40,328 nucleotides of DNA from an uncultured Gemmatimonadota bacterium (GTDB lineage: Bacteria; Gemmatimonadota; Gemmatimonadetes; Longimicrobiales; Longimicrobiaceae). Location of the stretch: the NCBI GenBank assembly GCA_902805735.1, contig CADCTW010000172.1, forward strand, positions 1 to 40,328. Direction: 5' to 3'. Below the pieces are notes generated by a model. The model was given only the letters and a program-made list of their open reading frames with translations, was not told the DNA's origin and did no database searches. Made by a program: the position numbers and the translations under genes. Positions 21,324 through 29,262 of the stretch are shown here, in pieces (the first letter of the stretch is position 1; every line of letters starts with the position of its first letter).

Positions 21324-23090
21324 ATGGCACAGCTACCCAGGCGCGAAGAGGAGCGGCGGCTCGCCGCACTCGGCATCCGGCAGCAGGCGGCGGAGATCGC
21401 GGCCGAGCGTCCGCATCCGGTGGACGACAACAACAGCGACGAGATCAACTACAACCAGACGGACGTCATCACGGGCGACCGGCCGTTCATCGGCAACTAC
21501 TCCAAGGGCCTGCGCCACGACGACGTGGGCGACCCCGACCCGGTGTCGTACGGCTCGCTGCTGCGCGCGCTGCAGAGCCGCGACCCGGCCGACTTCCGCG
21601 AGATCCTGCTGGGCACCATCGACCCGGCCGCGCGGCGGCTGAAGCTGACCAACCCGCAGGCGGGGCTCGCCTTCGACCTGGAGGGCCCCGACGCGCAGGA
21701 GAACACCATGCCGCCCGCGCCGCGCTTCGACAGCGTGGTGGAGGCGCACGAGCAGGGCGAGCTGTACTGGATGGCCGTGGCGCGCGACGTGTACTTCGGT
21801 GACTACGGCACCGATCCCATCATCCAGGCGGCCATCCAGTCGCTCAACAACGAGTTCCCGCAGTTCGGCGGGACGCTGCCCGTGACCGCGCAGAACGTCT
21901 TCCGCGGCATCTACCCGGGCGAGCAGGTGGGGCCGTACGTCAGCCAGTTCATGTGGAAGGGGAACAGCGACCCCCGCAAGGCGCCGGGGCAGGGGCGCAA
22001 CGCCAGCGACGGGTACATCGCCTACGGCTCGCAGGTGATCGACCAGCGGCAGCAGACGGTGCAGGGCTTCCCCATGGCGGGGCTGGGGGCCGACTACCTG
22101 TTCGACTTCCCCTGGTGGCTGCGCGCGCAGAACGGCGAGGACTTCCGCGGCAACGACAAGTTCGACTTCACGGCCCGCCGCTTCATCCGCAACCTGCGCG
22201 ACGGGGCCAACTACGTGCACTTCGACCTGGTGATCAACCCGTGGTACAACGCGGCGTGGATCCTCCTGTCGGAGCCCATGGGCGACCAGCAGACGCCGGC
22301 CGCGGGCGCCGTGCCCATGCGCGACCGCGAGTTCCCCAAGGACGCGGGGAACCCGTACGAGATGCCGGCCCCCAGCTCGCCCACCGAGGGCGGCTTCGCC
22401 ACCTTCGGCGACCCGCACGTCATCGAGGTGCTCACCGAGGTGACGGGCCTGGCCTTCCGGGCGGTGTGGTGGCAGAAGTGGGGAGTGCACCGCCGCCTGC
22501 GCCCCGAGGAGTTCGGCGGGCGCATCGACAACTGGCTGACGGGGCGCCGCGACTACCCCATCGACCCCAGCATCAAGAACTCGCTGCTGACCGGCGGCCT
22601 GTCGCCGTACTACGGGCAGGCCACGGACCGCTTCCCCAGCTACCTGCTGCCGCAGGCGTTCCCGGAAGGCGCGCCCACGCACCCGGCGTACGGGGCCGGC
22701 CACGCCACCGTGTCCGCGGCGTGCGCCACGATCCTGAAGGCGTTCTTCGACGAGAGCAAGTCGATCGAGAGCCCGGTGATCCCCAGCGCGGACGGCCTCA
22801 CCCTCCTGCCGTACACGGGCCCCGACGCGGGCGCCATGACGGTGGGGAGCGAGATCAACAAGCTGGCGGGGAACATCGCCCTCTTCCGCAACGCGGCGGG
22901 CGTGCACTGGCGCACCGACTACACCCAGTCGCTGCTGCTGGGCGAGCGGGTGGCGATCGGGCTCCTGCAGGAGATTTCCATCACCTTCAACGAGGACGAC
23001 GCGTTCTTCCAGCTCACGCGCTTCGACGGCACCACCATCCGCATCCGCGACGGCTTCGTGGACGTCGTGCCGACGCAGGTCGGGTCGTAA
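21324..23090 (+). CDS. Vanadium-dependent haloperoxidase (PAP2 superfamily)
   Basis: A 588-residue protein of the vanadium haloperoxidase/PAP2 fold, which oxidises halides with H2O2. The vanadate-binding residues are visible: Lys385 (W-W-Q-K-W-G-V-H-R), Arg393 (L-R-P-E-E), the glycine-His loop A-Y-G-A-G-H with His460, then Arg522 (L-F-R-N-A-A) and the vanadate-ligand His528 (G-V-H-W-R-T-D-Y). The Ser of the usual P-S-G-H is Ala458. No signal peptide is seen, although related enzymes are often exported. ATG 21324 has GGGAGAA before it. It could also be a phosphatase-like relative; halide specificity cannot be read. The gene lies in the surface-protein region, next to the beta-helix gene, with 92 bases between. 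Confidence 0.93.
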   Translation: MAQLPRREEERRLAALGIRQQAAEIAAERPHPVDDNNSDEINYNQTDVITGDRPFIGNYSKGLRHDDVGDPDPVSYGSLLRALQSRDPADFREILLGTIDPAARRLKLTNPQAGLAFDLEGPDAQENTMPPAPRFDSVVEAHEQGELYWMAVARDVYFGDYGTDPIIQAAIQSLNNEFPQFGGTLPVTAQNVFRGIYPGEQVGPYVSQFMWKGNSDPRKAPGQGRNASDGYIAYGSQVIDQRQQTVQGFPMAGLGADYLFDFPWWLRAQNGEDFRGNDKFDFTARRFIRNLRDGANYVHFDLVINPWYNAAWILLSEPMGDQQTPAAGAVPMRDREFPKDAGNPYEMPAPSSPTEGGFATFGDPHVIEVLTEVTGLAFRAVWWQKWGVHRRLRPEEFGGRIDNWLTGRRDYPIDPSIKNSLLTGGLSPYYGQATDRFPSYLLPQAFPEGAPTHPAYGAGHATVSAACATILKAFFDESKSIESPVIPSADGLTLLPYTGPDAGAMTVGSEINKLAGNIALFRNAAGVHWRTDYTQSLLLGERVAIGLLQEISITFNEDDAFFQLTRFDGTTIRIRDGFVDVVPTQVGS

Positions 23091-23128
23091 GCCGCTTTGC
23101 CGAAGCGGAACATGCAACGGATGCACGT

Positions 23129-23157
23129 CCGCGGCCCGCCACTCCGGCGGGCCGCGG
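23129..23157 (+). terminator. GC-rich hairpin after the haloperoxidase gene
   Basis: A perfect 12-bp stem CCGCGGCCCGCC / GGCGGGCCGCGG with loop ACTCC. It has no T tract. It lies between the haloperoxidase stop and the beta-helix gene start. Confidence 0.65.
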
Positions 23158-23182
23158 CGGCCCGGTCTACCGACAGGACATC

Positions 23183-24304
23183 ATGAAGGCACCTCTTCGC
23201 AACTTCATCATCCGCGGCCCCACGGGGATCCGCGAGGCGGAAACGCTGGTGCTCGGCCCGGGCGCCAACTTCCGCGACACCGCCGGCGGGCTCCCCGAGC
23301 TGCTCGGCACCCGCGCGGGGGAGGTGCAGCTCCTCCCCTCCGGCGGCGACGACACGGCGGCGATCGCGGCGGCGCTCCTGAGCGGCAGCCAGGTGCGCCT
23401 GGGGCCCGGCACCTTCCTGGTGAGCGCCACCCTCAACGTGGCGACCGCCATCCTGTCCGGCTGCGGCCCCGGGGTGACGATGATCCAGGCGAGCCACGCC
23501 GGAACGGTGCTCAACGTGGGGAGTGGCGGGCCACAGACCCCCGGGGTGGAACTGCTCTCGGTCCGCGGGCCGGGCGAGTCCGTCGTCGGCTCACGTGCCA
23601 TCCTGGCGGGTGGATCGACCTCGTTCCGCGACTTGCGCCTGGAGGCCGTGAGGACGGGGATGACGCTCACGGGCGGCTACTCGTCGGTGGAGGACGTCTT
23701 CCTCGGCGGTGTGGGCTCCGGGCTCCAGCTCCAGGGGAGCGGCAACGTGGTCCGCGAGATCTCGGTGCAGGGCGCCGCCAACACGGCCATCTCGGTGACG
23801 GGGGAGGCCAACTCGCTGAACGGCATCCGCGTCGAGAGCTGCCTGGCGGCGGGGATCAGCATCGCGGGCAAGTCCAACTCGCTGGCGGGCGCCCGCGTGA
23901 TCTCGTGCGGCAACTCCATCACCATCACGGGGCAGGGGGTGGCGGTGGATGCTACCACGGTGCAGGGATGCACGCGCGGCATCCTGGTGAGCGCCGGGCA
24001 GCGGGTGGTGCTGGACGGCGTCAGCGTGCTCAACACACCCAACCCGCTCGCCATCACCAACGCGCAGGCCGTCACGGCCACTTCCTTCTACTCGGACCTG
24101 CGCCAGACCAGCGTGGACGCGCCGCACGTGGTGGTGACCGCGTCGCCGCTGGTGACGCTGATCTCCTTCCTCCGCACCAACCCCACGGCGGTCGTGCTCA
24201 CGTACGAGGCGGACGTGTCGGCGGCGGGCGGCCGCGTGGTGTTCATCCAGCACAACCTGGACACCACCAAGGTCAACTCCGGCGGCAACTTCACGGCGCT
24301 GTAA
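23183..24304 (+). CDS. Tailspike-like right-handed beta-helix protein
   Basis: A 373-residue protein without signal peptide. Its N-terminal part (residues about 50-110) has the pectate-lyase-3/tailspike entry motif: D-D-T-A-A-I-A-A-A-L-L, then V-R-L-G-P-G-T-F-L-V-S-A-T-L-N-V and I-L-S-G-C-G-P-G-V-T-M-I-Q. From there about ten turns of a parallel beta-helix follow with repeats of about 20-24 residues (for example L-T-G-G-Y-S-S-V-E-D-V-F-L, I-S-V-T-G-E-A-N-S-L-N-G-I). The last 60 residues form a different beta cap. No catalytic residues are recognised; sugar binding or a structural role is more likely than lysis. It is downstream of the haloperoxidase gene and upstream of a palindrome. Confidence 0.87.
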   Translation: MKAPLRNFIIRGPTGIREAETLVLGPGANFRDTAGGLPELLGTRAGEVQLLPSGGDDTAAIAAALLSGSQVRLGPGTFLVSATLNVATAILSGCGPGVTMIQASHAGTVLNVGSGGPQTPGVELLSVRGPGESVVGSRAILAGGSTSFRDLRLEAVRTGMTLTGGYSSVEDVFLGGVGSGLQLQGSGNVVREISVQGAANTAISVTGEANSLNGIRVESCLAAGISIAGKSNSLAGARVISCGNSITITGQGVAVDATTVQGCTRGILVSAGQRVVLDGVSVLNTPNPLAITNAQAVTATSFYSDLRQTSVDAPHVVVTASPLVTLISFLRTNPTAVVLTYEADVSAAGGRVVFIQHNLDTTKVNSGGNFTAL

Positions 24305-24314
24305 CGGCGGGGGG

Positions 24315-24376
24315 TCACACAGAGACACAGAGGCACAGAGACGACTTCATCTCTGTGCCTCTGTGTCTCTGTGTGA
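24315..24376. repeat. Long palindrome, CACAGAG family, copy 5 (perfect)
   Basis: Perfect 27-base arms (24315-24341 and 24350-24376), identical in sequence to those at 7001, with a different 8-base loop. It lies between convergent genes (beta-helix on plus, DUF6916 on minus). Confidence 0.95.
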
Positions 24377-24389
24377 GACCCCTTTTGGG

Positions 24390-24683
24390 TCAGGCGAAGA
24401 CGGCCTCGTAGCGCGTGCCGTCGCTCTCGGGCTTGAGGGGGACCAGGAAAAGCTCGAACGGCTCCATCCCCTCGGTGTCCAGGACGTACATGCGCTGCGG
24501 GATGGAGTGGCCCGGGTCGGCGCGGAAGAGCAGGGTGAACGGGTGGCGCTTGCCGTCGCTGGCGTCACCCCACAACGTGACGGAAAGGAGCTCCGCGGGC
24601 ATGTACTGCCGGTCGTCCACGATCACGCGGAAGGTCTTGCCGACGTGGGGCTGGAAGGTCTCTGCCGTGAAGTCCGCGAGCAT
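24390..24683 (-). CDS. DUF6916 family protein
   Basis: A 97-residue beta-rich protein. The order of features fits the small DUF6916 family: F-Q-P-H-V-G-K-T-F-R-V then a strand with E-L-L-S-V-T-L-W-G, R-H-P-F-T-L-L-F-R, then P-Q-R-M-Y-V-L and the end F-E-L-F-L-V-P. The function of this family is unknown; it is often found near tail-collar proteins, as it is here. The start is ATG 24683, eight bases after the stop of the upstream gene (24692), so both are probably one operon. No signal peptide is seen. Confidence 0.65.
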   Translation of the reverse strand: MLADFTAETFQPHVGKTFRVIVDDRQYMPAELLSVTLWGDASDGKRHPFTLLFRADPGHSIPQRMYVLDTEGMEPFELFLVPLKPESDGTRYEAVFA

Positions 24684-24691
24684 TGGTGACG

Positions 24692-25057
24692 CTATTCTCC
24701 GGGAAGGATCAGCCCGCCCAGGCTGATGCGTGAGAAGCCGCCGTTGCCGGTGAGCTCCGCCTGGCCCAGGTCGTTGAAGCTCACGGTGAGCTGGCCGCCG
24801 CCCTCGTAGCGGAAGACGACTTCCTCGCCCTGGTACGCGACGAGCACGCCCCACGTGGCCTTGCTGTACCCGCCGATCTGCCGGTCCGCGATGTCGTGCA
24901 CCATCATCTCCCCGAGCCCGGGCACGGTGATCGTCGCGTCGCCGAGTGGTCCCGTCGGGTGCCCGGTCCCCTCATGCTGCACGGTGAAGCTGGCGCCGGC
25001 GCTGTTGTAGACGACGACCGGGCGCCAGTAGTGGTTGGTGACGGTGAGCGTGTACAT
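24692..25057 (-). CDS. Hypothetical beta-rich protein (121 aa)
   Basis: I do not recognise the family. The protein has a regular pattern of strands (Y-T-L-T-V-T-N, P-V-V-V-Y-N-S, A-T-I-T-V-P-G, W-G-V-L-V-A-Y, V-V-F-R-Y, L-T-V-S-F-N) and a central acidic turn, without signal peptide or membrane segment. It looks like a small beta-sandwich or jelly roll. ATG 25057 has a clear AGGAG ribosome site (minus strand). The frame upstream to 25162 is Pro-rich and not supported. It is cotranscribed with the DUF6916 gene on spacing. The 140 bases before the operon contain no gene and must hold its promoter. Confidence 0.7.
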   Translation of the reverse strand: MYTLTVTNHYWRPVVVYNSAGASFTVQHEGTGHPTGPLGDATITVPGLGEMMVHDIADRQIGGYSKATWGVLVAYQGEEVVFRYEGGGQLTVSFNDLGQAELTGNGGFSRISLGGLILPGE

Positions 25058-25200
25058 GGGTGCTTCTCCTGGGGTGGGAAACGGAGGGTACGGCGGCGGG
25101 GGTGGTACGGTGGGGCGGGCTGCGCGGGGAAGATGGGGCGCGCACGCGGGGTGCGCCAGCACGCGAACGGAAGGGGCCGCGCCGTGGCACGTGCGGTACG

Positions 25201-25228
25201 GGTGAGGGGCGCTCGGGCGCCCCTCACC
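25201..25228 (-). terminator. Bidirectional-type hairpin at the end of the catabolic operon
   Basis: A perfect 12-bp stem GGTGAGGGGCGC / GCGCCCCTCACC with tetraloop TCGG overlaps the stop codon of the last hydratase gene. It has no T tract on either side. Confidence 0.65.
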
Positions 25229-26000
25229 GCCCCGTGAAGCTCGCCGGGCGCTTCTCCAGGAACGCCGCCACGCCCTCGCGCTTGTCGTCGCTGGCGAAGC
25301 AGGTGGCGAACAGCTCGGTTTCGTAGGCGAGGCCGGCGGCCAGGGGCATTTCGGCGGCGGCGCGGATGGCGGACTTGGCCATCTGCAGCGCGACGGGCGA
25401 TCTGGTGGCCATGGAACGCGCGACTTCGAGTGTCCGCTCGCGTAATTCGGCGGCCGGGTGCACCACGTCCACCAGGCCGATGCGCAGCGCCTCGGCGGCG
25501 GAGACGATCTCGCCGGTGAGGACCAGGCGCATGGCCTGGCCCGTGCCCACCACCCGCGGCAGGCGCTGCGTGCCGCCGCCGCCAGGGATGATCCCCAGGT
25601 TGATCTCCGGCTGCCCCAGCTTGGCCGTGTCCGCGGCGATGCGGAGGTCGCAGGCCAGCGCCAGCTCGCACCCGCCGCCCAGGGCGAAGCCGTTGATCAT
25701 GGCGATCACGGGCTTGGGATACGCGGCGATCTCGTCGAATACGCGGCGCCCCGTCATTGCGGCGCGCTGCTCCAGCGGCGTGCGCTCCGCGAACTCGCCG
25801 ATGTCGGCGCCCGCCACGAACGCCTTCTCCCCCTCGCCCGTCACCACCAGCACGCGCACCTTCGTGTCGCCGCGGAGCGCGTCCAGCGCCGCGATCAGCT
25901 CCGCGCGGACGGCGGCGTTGAGGGCGTTGCGCTTCTCGGGGCGGTCCACGGTGAGGATGGCGACGGCGCCGTCGCGCTCCAGCCGCACCACGGGGGTCAC
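25224..26000 (-). CDS. Enoyl-CoA hydratase
   Basis: A 258-residue crotonase-fold enzyme that hydrates trans-2-enoyl-CoA to 3-hydroxyacyl-CoA. The oxyanion-hole motif A-F-V-A-G-A-D-I-G-E and the segment M-I-N-G-F-A-L-G-G-G-C-E112-L are typical; both catalytic Glu residues are present (Glu112 and Glu132 in Q-P-E-I-N-L-G-I-I-P). The end K-R-P-A-S-F-T-G is normal. The start is GTG 26000, overlapping the stop of the dehydrogenase gene (GTGA, 25997-26000); GGGAGGG is in the upstream gene end. With the dehydrogenase it would convert an enoyl-CoA to a 3-ketoacyl-CoA; PaaF-like function in phenylacetate degradation is possible. Confidence 0.93.
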   Translation of the reverse strand: MTPVVRLERDGAVAILTVDRPEKRNALNAAVRAELIAALDALRGDTKVRVLVVTGEGEKAFVAGADIGEFAERTPLEQRAAMTGRRVFDEIAAYPKPVIAMINGFALGGGCELALACDLRIAADTAKLGQPEINLGIIPGGGGTQRLPRVVGTGQAMRLVLTGEIVSAAEALRIGLVDVVHPAAELRERTLEVARSMATRSPVALQMAKSAIRAAAEMPLAAGLAYETELFATCFASDDKREGVAAFLEKRPASFTGR

Positions 26001-26860
26001 TTGCCCTCCCAGTCGTAGAAGCCGCGCCCGCTCTTCTTCCCCAGCCGCCCCTCGGCCACCATGCGGCGCAGGATCTCGGGGGCGCGGTACTGCTCTCCGC
26101 CCAGCTCGCCGTGCAGGTACTCGGCGATCCCGAGCCGTACGTCGAGGCCGACCACGTCCGTGAGCTTCAGCGGGCCCATGGGATGGTTGTAGCCCAGCTC
26201 CATCGCCCGGTCGATGTCCTGCGGCGACGCGACGCCCTCCTCCACCATCCGCATCGCCTCCAGCCCCAGCACCACGCCCAGGCGCGACGAGGCGAACCCC
26301 GGCGTGTCCGTGACCACGATGGGCTCCTTGCCGATGCGCGCGGCGAAGGCGAGCGCGGCGTCCACCGTCTCCCGTGACGTGTCGCGGCCGCGCACCACCT
26401 CCAGCAGCTTCATGATGTGCACGGGATTGAAGAAGTGCAGCCCCACCACGCGCTCCGCACGTCCCGTGGCCGCGGCGATGCGCGACACGCTGAGTGACGA
26501 CGTGTTGCTGGCCAGGATCGCCTCCGCCGGCGCCGACTGGTGCGCTTCGCGGAAGATGCTCTCCTTGAGCTCCATCGTCTCGGGTACGGCCTCGATCATC
26601 AGCCCGGCGTCCGCCACCGCGTCGCGCAGGTCGGCGGCGGCGCGCAGGCGCTCGCGCGTGGCGGCGGCGTCTTCCGCGGCCACTTTGCCGCGCTCCACGC
26701 CCTTTTGCAGGTTCTCGGCGATCTTGCCCAGCGCGCGCTCGGTGGCGCCGGGCATGGGATCGAAGAGCGCGACCTGGTAGCCGGCCATCGCGCACACCTG
26801 CGCGATGCCGTGGCCCATGGTGCCGGCGCCGATCACGGCGACGCGGGAGTTGGTGGTCAT
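25997..26860 (-). CDS. 3-hydroxybutyryl/3-hydroxyacyl-CoA dehydrogenase
   Basis: A 287-residue NAD-dependent enzyme that oxidises (S)-3-hydroxyacyl-CoA to 3-ketoacyl-CoA. The Rossmann loop is G-A-G-T-M-G-H-G at 11-18. The catalytic region is S-N-T-S-S and L-H142-F-F-N-P-V-H148, followed by K-L-L-E-V-V. The C-terminal domain ends G-R-L-G-K-K-S-G-R-G-F-Y-D-W. The length is that of single-domain HBD/PaaH-type enzymes. It starts one base before the stop of the small lipoprotein gene; its own stop overlaps the downstream hydratase. PaaH or butyryl-CoA metabolism are both possible. Confidence 0.94.
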   Translation of the reverse strand: MTTNSRVAVIGAGTMGHGIAQVCAMAGYQVALFDPMPGATERALGKIAENLQKGVERGKVAAEDAAATRERLRAAADLRDAVADAGLMIEAVPETMELKESIFREAHQSAPAEAILASNTSSLSVSRIAAATGRAERVVGLHFFNPVHIMKLLEVVRGRDTSRETVDAALAFAARIGKEPIVVTDTPGFASSRLGVVLGLEAMRMVEEGVASPQDIDRAMELGYNHPMGPLKLTDVVGLDVRLGIAEYLHGELGGEQYRAPEILRRMVAEGRLGKKSGRGFYDWEGK

Positions 26861-26861
26861 G

Positions 26862-27248
26862 TCAGCGTTTCGTGGCGAGGTTGCCGAGGGCGTTGCACAC
26901 GGTCGCGAAGACGCGCGGCCCGTACGGGTGCTCCTTGAAGGGCCGCGTGGGCCCGGCGTCCAGGTCCGTGACGGTGCGCGCGCCGCAGTCCACGCGGTGG
27001 CGCGACTCCTTTTGCGAGGTCGACTTCGCGGGCGCACCCGCCGAGTCGCGGACCGCGTGCGTCTGGCGAACCCAGACCACGCGCGTGGTCCGTTCGGCCA
27101 CGATGCGGGAGGTGTCGAGAGAAGTGACGATGTCTTTGCTCGCCCCCAGCGTGATCCAGGGGGCGGGGGAGCGGGGGATGTCGGACGCCTTGCAGCCCCC
27201 CAGCACAAGAACGAGCAACGGCAAACTCACACGGAGGCACAGAGACAC
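26862..27248 (-). CDS. Small lipoprotein, surface-adhesin E-like, in a catabolic operon
   Basis: A 128-residue predicted lipoprotein. From GTG 27248 the signal is short with Arg6, then L-P-L-L-V-L-V-L-G-G and lipobox Cys19. The mature part has the pattern W-I-T-L-G... D-T-S-R-I-V... V-V-W-V-R and later H-R-V-D-C-G-A-R-T that recalls the surface-adhesin E family; this likeness is weak. Two further Cys residues could form a disulfide. The region coding for MSLCLRVS is a half-copy of the intergenic palindrome; a start at GTG 27230 is possible but leaves no basic residue. It lies between two beta-oxidation genes, an odd place for a surface lipoprotein. Confidence 0.6.
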   Translation of the reverse strand: MSLCLRVSLPLLVLVLGGCKASDIPRSPAPWITLGASKDIVTSLDTSRIVAERTTRVVWVRQTHAVRDSAGAPAKSTSQKESRHRVDCGARTVTDLDAGPTRPFKEHPYGPRVFATVCNALGNLATKR

Positions 27249-27257
27249 GGAGAGAAC
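27226..27257 (-). repeat. Half palindrome within a lipoprotein start region
   Basis: Only one arm of the CACAGAG family (TCACACGGAGGCACAGAGAC.., read on plus) is present. On the minus strand it codes for the start of the lipoprotein signal (SLCLRVS). The second arm is missing. Confidence 0.8.
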
Positions 27258-27265
27258 GGCTCCTG

Positions 27266-28054
27266 CTACTCGCCGCGGAAGGCGGGAGTGCGTTTCTGGT
27301 TGAAGGCGGCGATCCCCTCGCGCGCGTCGGCGGAGCGGAAGCAGGCCATCTGCTCCGCGCGCTCGGCTTCCAGGATGTCGTCCAGGGTCGAGTCCAGGGC
27401 GCGGGCCAGGGTGCGCTTGGCGGCGGCGAGGGCCAGGGGCGGCTTGGCGGCGAGCTCGGCCGCGAAGGCGCGCACCTCGTCGTCGAAACGGTCCGCGGGG
27501 ACGACGCGCTCGAAGAGGCCGATGGACCGCGCCTCGTCGGCGGGGACCATGCGGGCGGAGAGGATCAGCTCGGCGGCGCGGCCGGCGCCCACCAGGCGGG
27601 GGAGAAAGTAGCTGCCGCCCCAGTCCGGGTGCAGGCCGATGCGGTTGAAGGTGAGCCCGAACGAGGCCCGGTCCGAAGCGATGCGGATGTCGCACGCCAG
27701 CGCCAGCGACGCCCCCGCGCCCGCCGCGGGCCCGTTCACGGCCGCGATCACGGGCTGGCGCACGGCGCGCAGGCGGCGCACGGCGCGCATCCCCGCCTCC
27801 ACCAGCCGCTCAAAGGTCTCGGTGTCGCCGCGGCCCACCAGGTCGCCCGTGACCTCCAGGTCCGCGCCGGTGCCGAAGGCACGGCCGGCCCCCGTGATCA
27901 CCAGCACGCGCACCCCGGGATCCTCGGCGGCGCGGGCGATGGCGTCGTGGAGGTCGTCGCGCATGGTGCCGGCGAAGGCGTTCAGGCGCTCGGGGCGGTT
28001 GAGGGTGATCCAGGCGACGCCGTTTTCCACCCGGAGGAGGACGGTGCCGCTCAC
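27266..28054 (-). CDS. Enoyl-CoA hydratase/isomerase, PaaG-like
   Basis: A 262-residue crotonase-fold enzyme. The oxyanion segment G-T-G-A-D-L and A-V-N-G-P-A-A-G-A-G-A-S are present, but the first Glu of hydratases is replaced (S in G-A-G-A-S) and the second region reads F-N-R-I-G-L-H-P-D144-W-G-G, keeping an acidic residue at the position used by isomerases such as PaaG (1,2-epoxyphenylacetyl-CoA isomerase). The end K-R-T-P-A-F-R-G is usual. The start is GTG 28054, overlapping the thiolase stop (GTGA 28051-28054). An isomerase role in an aromatic CoA pathway fits best, but substrate is unproved. Confidence 0.85.
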   Translation of the reverse strand: MSGTVLLRVENGVAWITLNRPERLNAFAGTMRDDLHDAIARAAEDPGVRVLVITGAGRAFGTGADLEVTGDLVGRGDTETFERLVEAGMRAVRRLRAVRQPVIAAVNGPAAGAGASLALACDIRIASDRASFGLTFNRIGLHPDWGGSYFLPRLVGAGRAAELILSARMVPADEARSIGLFERVVPADRFDDEVRAFAAELAAKPPLALAAAKRTLARALDSTLDDILEAERAEQMACFRSADAREGIAAFNQKRTPAFRGE

Positions 28055-29253
28055 TCGCAGCGCTCCACGATCATGCTGATCCCCTGGCCCACGCCGATGC
28101 ACATGGTGGCGAGGCCGTAGCGCACGCCGCGCCGCCGCATCTCGTGCACCAGCGTGGTGAGGATGCGCGCCCCCGACGAGCCCAGCGGGTGCCCGGTGGC
28201 CACGGCGCCGCCGGTGACGTTGACGATCTCCGGGTCCAGCCCCAGCTCGCGGACGCAGGCCACGGACTGCGCGGCGAACGCCTCGTTGATCTCGGCCAGC
28301 CCGATGTCCTCGATGCGCATCCCCGCGCGCGCCAGCGCCTTGCGCGTGGCCGGCACGGGCCCGATCCCCATCCGCTGCGGCTCCACTCCGGCCACGTCGC
28401 TCGCCACCACGCGCGCCATCGGCTTCACCCCCATCTCTTCCGCCACCTGCGCGGAGGCCACCAGCAGCGCGGACGCGCCGTCGTTGAGCCCCGACGCGTT
28501 CCCCGCCGTCACGGTGCCGCGCTCGGTGCGGAACGCGGCGCGCAGGGCCGTCAGCGACTCCAGCGTGGTGTCGGCGCGCGGGTGCTCGTCGGTGTCCACC
28601 ACCCGGGGCGGCGCCTTGCGCTGCGGCACCTCCACGGGGACGATCTCCCCCGCGAAGTGCCCGGCGCGGATGGCCGCATCGGCGCGCTGCTGGCTGGCCA
28701 GCGCGAACGCGTCCTGGTCCGCGCGCGACACGCCGAACTCTTCCGCCACGATCTCCGCCGTCTCGCCGAGCGAGACCGTCCACTCCTTGGGCATCTTCGG
28801 ATTGACGAAGCGCCATCCCAGGAGCGAGTCCGCCATCTCGGGCACGCCGCGCGCGAAGCCTTCGGTGGGCTTGAGCATCACCCAGGGCGCGCGGGTCATG
28901 CTCTCCACCCCGCCGGCCACGAACAGCTCCCCCTCGCCCGCGCGGATGGCGTGCGCGGCGGACCTCACCGCCTGCAGTCCCGACCCGCAGAGCCGGTTCA
29001 CCGTCTGCCCCGGCACAGTGACCGGCAGCCCCGCCAGGAGCCCGGCCATGCGCGCCACGTTGCGGTTGTCCTCCCCCGCCTGGTTGGCGCAGCCGAAAAT
29101 GACGTCGTCGATGCGCGCCGCGTCCACGCCGGTGCGCCGTACGAGCTCCCGGATGACGTGCGCCGCCAGGTCGTCCGGCCGCACGGAAGCGAGCGAGCCG
29201 CCGTAGCGCCCCACGGGGGTACGGACGGCGTCGAGGATGTATGCGTGGTTCAT
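28051..29253 (-). CDS. Acetyl-CoA acyltransferase, beta-ketoadipyl-CoA thiolase type
   Basis: A 400-residue thiolase. The nucleophile is Cys89 (N-R-L-C-G-S-G-L-Q), with His355 (A-T-G-H-P-L-G-S-S-G) and Cys385 (T-M-C-I-G-V-G-Q-G). The opening A-V-R-T-P-V-G-R-Y-G-G-S-L-A-S-V-R-P-D-D-L-A-A and the F-G-C-A-N-Q-A-G-E-D-N-R-N-V-A-R-M segment are typical of the PcaF/PaaJ subfamily, which cleaves 3-oxoadipyl-CoA and 2,3-didehydroadipyl-type substrates. It starts 86 bases after the aldehyde dehydrogenase stop, across a palindrome. It may serve phenylacetate or general beta-oxidation. Confidence 0.93.
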   Translation of the reverse strand: MNHAYILDAVRTPVGRYGGSLASVRPDDLAAHVIRELVRRTGVDAARIDDVIFGCANQAGEDNRNVARMAGLLAGLPVTVPGQTVNRLCGSGLQAVRSAAHAIRAGEGELFVAGGVESMTRAPWVMLKPTEGFARGVPEMADSLLGWRFVNPKMPKEWTVSLGETAEIVAEEFGVSRADQDAFALASQQRADAAIRAGHFAGEIVPVEVPQRKAPPRVVDTDEHPRADTTLESLTALRAAFRTERGTVTAGNASGLNDGASALLVASAQVAEEMGVKPMARVVASDVAGVEPQRMGIGPVPATRKALARAGMRIEDIGLAEINEAFAAQSVACVRELGLDPEIVNVTGGAVATGHPLGSSGARILTTLVHEMRRRGVRYGLATMCIGVGQGISMIVERCE

Positions 29254-29262
29254 GTGAGAAGA

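Noticed and set aside
18910-24304. Region considered as a prophage
   Set aside because: Only collar and tailspike-like proteins are present. No integrase, capsid, portal, terminase, sheath or lysis genes, and the region is interrupted by metabolic genes.
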